64,000 nucleotides of DNA, taken from Cladopsammia gracilis. Taxonomy: Eukaryota; Cnidaria; Anthozoa; Scleractinia; Dendrophylliidae. Shown in pieces: positions 56,256 to 64,000 of this stretch. Each line of letters begins with the position of its first letter. The first letter of the stretch is position 1. The position numbers and the translations under genes were made by a program. The notes beneath the pieces are model-generated. The model was not told the origin of the DNA. It worked only from the letters and a program-made list of their open reading frames with translations, and did no database searches. The stretch spans positions 124,001 to 188,000 of the forward strand of contig JAJGOT010000494.1 in assembly GCA_022457155.1 (NCBI GenBank), read 5' to 3'.

Positions 56256-56975
56256 TTAAAGGTTTATAGACCACAATCACCGAGGCAGTCAGTCATGCTG
56301 AAATAAAAAATAGTCCTTACCGCGCAGTCGCCACTTTGGATACCATATTGGCATGGCCATGAACTCAAGCAAAATTTTTTTTTATTTTCTGATCCTTCTG
56401 AACAAGTTTGCGTGGCGTGCCAGTTGTCTAGGCCCGGGTCAAACGCCGTACTTCACATGAACCGAACCTAATTACAGTTTAGGTCGACTCAAATTAATTA
56501 AGGTCGCCTGGTGAGTCTGTGAGGGGTCTGTTTCAAATTCTGTCATGTAGAAACTGTATATTTTATTACTTGACATCAAATTCTATTCTCGAGGCAGTAC
56601 AACTGAAATTGTACCAACAGAACAGAATTCAGAGAATCAGAACTGAAATTGAACCAACAAAACAGAATTCAAAACATCGTAACACAACGGAACAGAAATT
56701 GACGATGTGCCAATTTCTGTTCTGTTTTCCAACGAACCGAGTCGAACCTGGGTAAGAACCAGTTGACATTATAATTTATGAAGTTTCTTCCCGCTCAAAG
56801 AAAATTTATTCCATTTTCAACATGGCTGCTCGGAGAGAAGCTCGAAATCAAGACTTTCCCGCTTGGTGCATCTCTTTGTTCGAAGAGGTTAAAGACCTCA
56901 TCGCCTCTAGAGATAGTGAAACTCGTCCATTCTCGTCTGTGCCACAAACGCTGGAGAATAACCAGCATAGAGTTA

Positions 56976-56979
<4 letters not shown>

Positions 56980-57011
<32 letters not shown>

Positions 57012-57046
57012 TCCTCCTCCTCCTCCTCCTCCTCCTCCTCCTCCTG
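56980..57046 (+). repeat. (CTG)n followed by (CTC)n microsatellite
   Basis: Ten CTG triplets run straight into about twelve CTC triplets. It lies in an open frame starting at 56822 (AACATGGCTGCTCGG...), where it would encode a leucine run before TAA. That frame could be a first exon, but no splice partner or similarity supports it. Confidence 0.85.
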
Positions 57047-58439
57047 TAAATGTATAGGTGAAAAGAATGCGAAATGTGCAATCGACGTCGGAGAAGAGCG
57101 GGAAATACGTAGGTAACCCCAGGGTATAAACCGTCAAGAGCGGTAAAAATAAACTCGGAAATACCTTTTCAGTTTAATACGTATTAAAACAGTGCTGTTG
57201 TTAGAGAGTGCGTGTAAAGTTATCCCTGACGGCTAGTTGGGAACATGGACATTTTTAATGGAAATAAAAGGGATTATTATCATGACAGCGTTCAGCAAAA
57301 ACACGAACGAAGACAAAGCAGGCAAATGTTAGTTTTGCGAGTAACTGAAAAACCTTTCCCGGTTTCAGTTAACTGGTGGCCTGTTTTATTTACTTTACAA
57401 GTGCTAGCAGAAAGGATTTGATGACAGAAGTTGATACTGAAAGTGAATCTCGATCAGTGGATGGATGGGTTTATATAAAGAACTTAATATCAAGAAACGA
57501 ATGCCAGGAGGAAATAGCTATTCAAAACAAATTCGATTTTTTTTATTACAGCAAAGAAAACAAGTACGGTAAACAAATTTATAGTGCATGGTTGTCCAGC
57601 GCCGATTCATACGTCGTACCCAACTTCGCATGCTCTTCCGTTTTTCATATTGTAAGAAGTCAAAGAACATATTTTAATTAACAGAACCCCAGACAATGGA
57701 CTAAATTTGCTAAACATTAATGTAAAAGTGTACAGAAGTTATAAATAAGGGCCTTTGGACAGGATCATTTGCAGGATGGCCGAAATGAATGAAAACTTGT
57801 AAAAGATTGACCAACTTTTTCAAGCAATTTCCTTGAGCGTCACGAATAGCAACCGAAATAGACTGTTTTCCATTTTTCTTCAAGAATTCACCTGATATCT
57901 TTCCCCTTGGTATTTTCAGAAAATTTTATGTCTGAGAAAAGGTACTTCATTTGAATTTGAATTAATTTTTGACCCAACACCATAACAATTCCCGTGACGA
58001 AGCCCTGTAAAGCAAGACACTTTCGTATACGACATTGTGAAAGGAGAACACGTTTTTTTTAAGCGTGGATAAATTGTAACTGAATAAAACTAACGTAAGC
58101 TAACTGCATAATAATAAAATTATTTTTATGAAATCAGACTGAGTGATATCTGTGATATCTGTGGGGTTTACATACCTGCACTGATCGCGTTATAGGTTTC
58201 GACATATTAGGACTTCAACAGTTTCAAACTGTGTAATTCATTACACTGTAATTTTCCAAAGAGTAGTCCAGCTGCACGATCCTTTCTTAATAGCACTCTT
58301 GTATAGCTTGTCTGCCCCCATCTCCTTTTCTTAGGACCCGTTTACAATGCATGTTCTTTAGGTATTGGTTAAATTATATTTCTCAGTTAATTTTGACAGT
58401 TTTGCTCACGAGTTGAGCTTGCTTGCAGGCCATACTAAG

Positions 58440-58966
58440 GGACGGACCATTATTTTTTTGGAGGGGGGAGAGGGGGATGAGAAATTTTCCTCTGCAAACA
58501 TTTTTTTTTTAATTTATGCGCCTCTGCAATAATTTTTTCCCAAGAGCACCTTCCTGCAAACATTTTTTTTTCTTTTTTTTTTAACAGTGCTATCTTCTTA
58601 AGCTTATAAGCTATTTTTCAAAAAAAAATCAATATTGCTATAGCCAATTATTTTTGCCACATACCCTCCTAGTAATTTATAGTTTGTTGTTCCTTTATAC
58701 ATCACTCACCGTTTTAATTCCTACGCAGCTACTGGCGCAAATAAAGGGCATACGACAAGAAATAAGCAAAGGGAGTAGCAGGCTTTTTCGCGATTCCACA
58801 GTAAATATACCGAAGTCCTGATCCTCTTTGACGATGTTCCCACAGGCCATCATACTCGTGCACCCGGCCTGTGGTACCAGCCGTGAAGGCAGACACATTG
58901 CTGATTAAAACGATTCCCATCGTCAAGGGTTACTCCAAATGACTTGTAAACATTTAGTGACCCGTC
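58440..58966. mobile_element. Inverted-ended element carrying an unidentified minus-strand ORF
   Basis: GGGACGGACCATTA at the left and TAGTGACCCGTCCC at the right form an approximate inverted pair, with G-rich and T-rich subterminal runs on the left. The minus-strand frame 58920-58729 reads VHEYDGLWEHRQRGSGLRYI and ends SYALYLRQ at a stop. It looks like part of a real protein but I do not recognise it. It may be captured host sequence, or a genuine exon flanked by a MITE. Confidence 0.45.
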
Positions 58967-59134
58967 CCTAACACAGGGATTGAGTCACGCAAAACTTCTT
59001 TTACATGGCATACTAGACTTCTTCTGGAGAGACCGCTGACTAATTCATATTACGTAACGAGCGGTAACGAACGTGACAACGAGCACTTAGCTTTGGTGCT
59101 AAAAATTGGCGAAAATTTCACACTTTGTAAATCG

Positions 59135-62100
59135 ATGAGGTTTTTAAAGAGATCTCTAAGCTATGCAACTGTCGGCGCAGGGTTGGCTTGTATATCTGGT
59201 GTCCTTTTCTATGGACCAGAGGAGGTGAAACGTCAAATAACTTCCAATGGTTTGGTGCGAGTTGGAAGGGCAGCTCGCGTGGTGAGTCTTAATAGAGTCT
59301 TAATACAGTATCTTTATTAAGCATATTAGAACTTAAGCTTATTTTACTTGCGCTAGTGATATTAAAGATTGTTTATGATCGGTGTGCATGAATGTTCAAT
59401 TAAAAAAACTGATTATGGTCAATTAAAAAAATTGCCAATTTGTTTTATCCCAACAAAGGTTGTTATCATAAGCTATGACTACAAAAAGTCCCTCTGGGGA
59501 GTGGACCAAAACTCAGCCAAATATTCACAAGTGAAGTCTCAGGTGAGTTGTCAGATACCAGGGGATAAGCCAGAGACAAGGAGGCGGATAAACAGATTGG
59601 ACTGTGTAGCAAAAGGGTGGGAAATGGGATTCAAGCGGATAGCAACACCTTGCACAACTTGAAAATTATACCATGTGTTCATGACTGTCCACCTCTGGAT
59701 TTGTTTGTGCAACAATAGGGCCATTTATATGAGAGATTTTAAGAAATGGATTGATAAAGCTGCATCTTAGCTAAGCCGTGAAACAAATTAGGGCCATTTA
59801 TACACGTTGTCATGATACCGACAAACTTAAGACTCGAAGAGCTCATATAAATGGTGAAGTGCTCCTAGGCTTTAATAGCATTGCCTTGTTCCAAACTTGG
59901 TTTCCATGGTGTAATGGCATAATAATTGGTAAACAATTATAGCATAATAATATTGGTAACATTTCAAGTTGGTGGCCACACAATGAGGGTCAGCTGGGAA
60001 GCAAAACGGCGGGTCCTTTTGCGGAAAAAAACTTAGACTAATGCAGTTTTTAATGAAGAATAAGCTGGCCTTGTTTCCAAAGTTTGCTGCAATACAGCTT
60101 CTGAATGCCATTTCTGCATCCCAGAAAAAAAAATGAATGAAAGCCGCAGCAAGTTGGATGAGAAAAATCGAGAGAGTGGTGGGACCGGATCGATGTACAG
60201 CAGATTGATGGCATTGAGAGTTTCACGTGAAGCGTTTGAGAAACTTTGCCAGTGACTGTATATCCTTATTGGCAAACAAGAGTTGTGCAGACTGCAATTT
60301 GATGTAGCTAAGATGCAAACTTTCCGACTAACTTAAGACATGGCTTACCGAAGACTAGGTTGAATCCTTAGGCAAACTGCAGTTTTTTACCCATTTATAT
60401 ACAATCGTTTGTGACTTAGCTAAGCTGTGGCTTAGTTAAGCCGTGTCTTAAAATCTCTCTTATAAATGGCCGTATTGTGATTAACAAACTGCAAAGTAGA
60501 ATCAGCTTTTACTCCTGCAACATTTCATGCAACACAACTGGTGAAATTGTTTATAATTATACATTTAAAAACAAGTCTGTATGCTAAAAAGCAAAACATA
60601 ATATCTCAACATCGCAATTTCAATAATGTTACTAGTATAAAAAAACTTTCAATTGGTCCAGCAGAATTGGTTACATATATATATATATATACATGTGGCT
60701 TATTTTTTCTTTTTCTTCCACACAATAGGTTCATTTAAGATCTGCTTTACGTCTTCGTGACTTGTGTTGTGTGAATGGAGGAGCGTATATCAAAGTAGGA
60801 CAATATGTTGGGTCATTAGATTATCTTTTGCCCCCTGAATATGTACAGACCATGAAGGTCCTTCATAGTGACGCACCTCAGAGCCCATTGGGTGATATAA
60901 AATATGTCATTGAGGAAGAGCTTAATTGTAAAGTTGAAGAGGTGTTTGCAAGTTTTGAGGACAACCCCATTGGAGCTGCATCTCTAGCACAAGTTCACAA
61001 GGCCACACTGCATGATGGAAGGATCGTTGCAGTGAAGGTGCAACACAGAGATGTACAAAAACATGCTGCTGTTGACATAAAAACTCTTGAGGTGAGCACC
61101 TTAGAATGCCTAAAAGTTTGTCAGGTAAAGTCGCACAAAAGCCACAGGTGTGCCACACAAGCCACAGGTGTCCCACACAAGCTACAGGTGTCCCACACAA
61201 GCCACAGGTGTCCCACACATGCCACAGGTGTCCCACACAAGCTACAGGTGTCCCACACAAGCCACAGGTGTAAAAACATGTGAGATGTGTTACAGGAAAA
61301 ATATTTTAAATATCAAAATTTCCTGACACTGTTTTGTTGATTGATCTCTTGTGAATAACTCTTTGCAGCTATTTTAGTCAAAGTTTTATAATGTTATATA
61401 GTTTGTCATATTATTCTTAAAACGAGCACAGGTACAAATTTTATTTCCGAAAAGCACCTGCGAAGGTTGGGAGTACCCTTTAGTTAATAGATAAATGCCG
61501 TGCATAATAATAATATTGGTACAGTAGTGTAATGTATTTATTATTGTTTTGAATTCATATCTTTTGTGAGAAACATATCTCATAAAAATTTGTTTTTATT
61601 TGTGCAGACCAAATAAAATGGTATATTTGTAATGTGATTGCAATTTGTAGTTTACTTTATACTTCTTACAGTTAAATTGTAATTTTTCTAACTTGTAATG
61701 TGTAAATTTACTATGAAAATAATTATAGCACTATTGTCAAATTGTTACAAAGCAAAAAAAATAATTAAAAAAATGTGAATCAACTAACTCTAAATTTGAT
61801 TCTTCCTGACCTTTTTCAGGTTTTAGCTGATACAGTCACATGGTTATTTCCTGATTTCAAGTTTAAATGGCTTGTTGATGAGTCAAAGAAGCATCTACCA
61901 CTTGAATTGGATTTTGAGCTTGAGGGTCATAATGCTGAAAAGATAACACGTTTTTTCAAGAAATATCCTTTTGTTAAGGTGGGCCTATTTTGCGGGTTTC
62001 TACATAAAGGTGGAATTATAGACATGTTTTGTCACTAGGCAGCTATCAACTAATGCTGTGTTCACAAAAAAGGGCGAAACATGTTTAGTTTGATCACGAA

Positions 62101-63772
62101 TGAAACATGATTCACTGTGAAAAGTGTTCACATCAGGCAGCGCATTGTGCAAATCATTATCAAAACATGTTTACTCTGAGCATGATTAAAACTACTTCAA
62201 GAGGTAGTTTCGATCTAAGCCAGATGAAACACATTAGCGCAAATGTCGTCTCCTTGTCAAACCTTACATTGCTCTTTGTTCCAGAAGAACTAAAGAAATG
62301 AGATTAAACCACAAAACATGTAACAGAAAGTTCGAGCTCTATTTTTTCGGTTCATGTGTTATAAAATAGATTTAATGCGAGCTTATGCCTGCTTATACCT
62401 GCTTCATAAAACAGCATAAATTATAGAACCAGGTGTGAAACGTGTTTTGAAATTAACAATCAAATGCAAACAATGAATTTGAAAACGTGTTTACGGGAAA
62501 CATGTTTCGTTTACTCTGAACATGTTTTGCCCTAGTGTGAACACAGCATTAGTTGAGAAGGTATTAATCACAATTGACCACCATAAAGAGGTGCAAATAC
62601 TAACATTTCAAGTGCTACAACTTCGGACAAAACTGTTGCGACACTTTTCATCTATTTCTAAATTTTACGCCAAATTTCAGCGTCAACAAACATAAAGAAA
62701 TCCCCCTCCCCACCCCCCACGCAATGTTGTTTTGTTCTAAAAACTATCTGATTCAAATGCAGTTATGTAATACCCAAAACAACATTGGAGGGAGGGGGAG
62801 GGCGCATATTTATATTGTGGTGTGGGAAATTTGTTTCAGAAGTATACAAAAATATCAGGGTAATTTCAGTTTGTCTCAACTAGTTTTGTCCGGGGTTGTA
62901 GCCTTTGTCACAAGAACGAAGGGCAAGTGCTTGAAATGTCAGCTTGTAAATCTCTTTACAGTGACCAATAATTTACCTTATCAACTCAGTTGAAAAGCCA
63001 AATTTTCACTTTCTACATAAAACTTGCCTGAGACCAGACTTTTAATACACCACTGCAGGAATTGTATTAAGTTTGTTTTCAAAAAAATTGTTTGCATCTT
63101 CATTGAATGATAATAATAAAAGTAATAATAATATTTATTTAATAAAATCCTTTCAGTTCAATGGTGCTTAACAAGAATAAGAAAAGTTTATAAACAATGG
63201 GCACAAAATAGAAAGTATATTATAGAAAAAGTACATAGATATCAAAACTCTTTTTGTTTTTAAAAAAAAAACATTTTGAATCTATTTTTAAAAACAAGTC
63301 ATTGAGGGGTAGACTGCAAAACAGTTGGGGTTTTTTTTTTCACTGCTTGTTTGCAAAGGTTTGGAAGCGTCAAAAGCATGGACACTCACGAGCAAACCTT
63401 AGCGTCTCTACCATGCCCCACTCTCCGTGTGTATACTCGCTCCAGACCTTGCATTCAAAGACCATGCGCATTCATACTACCAACAAAAAAACTATGACTA
63501 TTTTACAGTCTACTGAACAGCTACTTTCAATGTCATTTAGAAGATTCTTCCATAGTTTAGGACTTGTCACAAAGAACAAATTATCTTGCCTGTTATGTTT
63601 GTTGTGAAAAGCATGTGTCACATGAATGTCACTAATTTTATCCCACTCTTTCAAGATTCCTGAAATATATTGGCACTATTCAACCAAGCGTGTGTTAACA
63701 ATGGAATTTTGTGAAGGAGGAAAAGTGGATGATCTGCCTTACATGCAGAACCAGAAGATACCTTCTGATGAG
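59135..63772 (+). CDS. ADCK1: ADCK1 (aarF-domain atypical kinase), exons 1-5, runs past the window
   Basis: Mitochondrial UbiB-family protein linked to mitochondrial lipid and cristae homeostasis. Exons: 59135-59281, 59459-59542, 60729-61091, 61820-61978, 63656-63772, all GT-AG and all phase 0. The 290 residues seen correspond to roughly the N-terminal half. Residues 1-28 contain a hydrophobic stretch (YATVGAGLACISGVLFYG) that fits mitochondrial targeting or anchoring. Then VRVGRAAR and ISYDY; K-x-G-Q at 99-102 (YIKVGQ) and LDYLLPPEY; the Ala-rich loop GAASLAQVHKA (159-168), which replaces the usual Gly-rich loop in this family; VAVK with the nucleotide-site lysine at 180; WLVDESKKHLPLELDF; and MEFCEGGKVDD. 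The conserved start is ATG 59135; a longer frame begins at a GTG upstream. The DPHPGN and DFG-like motifs must lie beyond 64000. Confidence 0.96.
59718..60471. mobile_element. DNA element with GGCCATTTATA ends in ADCK1 intron 2
   Basis: Left GGGCCATTTATATGAGAGAT and right ATCTCTCTTATAAATGGCC are inverted. Inner sequence carries AGCTAAGC(T/C)GTG and GGCTTAGTTAAGCCGTG, again inverted. The end type resembles PIF/Harbinger elements. No intact transposase. Confidence 0.75.
61141..61272 (+). repeat. 20-bp minisatellite in ADCK1 intron 3
   Basis: GCCACAGGTGTCCCACACAA is repeated 6.6 times with single-base variants (GCT for GCC; CAT for CAA). It starts 49 bp after the exon 3 donor. The exon frame reads through it without a stop for more than 55 codons. 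Confidence 0.95.
62047..62555. mobile_element. MITE with 20-bp perfect ends in ADCK1 intron 4
   Basis: CAACTAATGCTGTGTTCACA at the left and its exact inverse TGTGAACACAGCATTAGTTG at the right. Inner words GCGAAACATGTTTAGTTTGA and ACATGTTTCGTTTACTCTGA are inverted as well. Confidence 0.85.
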
Positions 63773-64000
63773 GTAAGTTAAACTTCTTTATTCAAAGGAC
63801 TTTTTTTCTTGGATCTATTTTTTTGAGGTTAATAGAGGATTCCACGTTGGAGGAAATCTGAAGTGGATTTCTTGGAGGGGCCTGAACCCAGTTGCACAAA
63901 GCAACTTACAATGTAAAATTAGGTGGGGTTTTCGGCAACCATATTCCCTGCATTCCGAAGGATTTTCTTACACACTCTTTGTGTTTCCTGTACTTGTTAA
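63773..64000. other. Start of ADCK1 intron 5
   Basis: The donor GTAAGT follows exon 5 directly. The rest shows no exon up to the window edge. Confidence 0.7.

Larger units (their letters stand above)
53555..59134. other. Array unit 4 upstream flank and spacer before ADCK1
   Basis: 53555-55260 is paralogous flank, interrupted by the element at 54573-55062. Beyond lie the element at 55533-56255, another flank fragment at 56260-56410, the microsatellite at 56980-57046, an uncharacterised ORF at 57376-57681 (+), and the inverted-ended element at 58440-58966. The ORF at 57376 has a hydrophobic start and ends in -YFN with no recognised similarity; I do not call it a gene. Confidence 0.6.

Noticed and set aside
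56822..57049. Frame beginning AACATGGCTGCTCGG with a poly-leucine end
   Set aside because: The start context looks good, but the end is the CTG/CTC microsatellite, and no second exon or similarity supports a gene. The cysteine/serine and arginine/serine runs in the other frames are the same microsatellite.
57376..57681. 101-codon plus-strand frame
   Set aside because: No domain, no splice partner and no similarity that I recognise; codon make-up is not distinctive. Left uncalled.

Overview
The window is nuclear DNA from an animal, most likely a stony coral or another hexacorallian cnidarian. Four intron-split genes have animal orthologues, the DNA is AT-rich, and introns and spacers are full of short inverted-repeat DNA transposons (MITEs), tRNA-derived SINEs and relics of LINE and Penelope-like elements. 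Cnidarian placement is an inference from the GPCR type and the repeat families; no species can be named from the sequence alone.

Layout. 1-6965: no recognised exon, several repeats; probably upstream or intronic DNA of the next gene. 6966-15272 (+): the complete catalytic half of an inositol 1,4,5-trisphosphate 3-kinase in eight exons. 15273-21284: repeat-rich spacer. 21285-23661 (-): a small three-exon gene, apparently unknown, predicting a 69-residue protein with a mitochondrial-type N-terminus. It is head-to-head, across 190 bp, with the DNA-protein crosslink protease SPRTN (23852-30360, +, six exons, complete). 32891-38014 (-): sphingolipid delta4-desaturase DEGS in two exons, complete. 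40196-53554 (-): a tandem array of one class A GPCR gene in four states: truncated and frameshifted, frameshifted, a TM1 stub split by a transposon, and one intact gene. 59135-63772 (+): the first five exons of ADCK1, which runs off the right edge.

The four conserved genes have no shared pathway visible here (inositol phosphate signalling, DNA repair, ceramide synthesis, mitochondrial lipid homeostasis). The only pair likely to share control is SPRTN with the small mitochondrial-type gene, through one bidirectional promoter carrying YY1-like sites.

Most unusual points. (1) A family of about 155-bp elements with 8-bp target duplications (14480, 18106, 35778) has a common core but different terminal inverted repeats in each copy; in each copy the same copy-specific word also occurs inside the element. 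(2) The GPCR array supplies paralogous empty sites that fix the ends and target duplications of several different transposons. (3) The small gene opposite SPRTN has matching splice phases in all three exons and resembles nothing I recognise.
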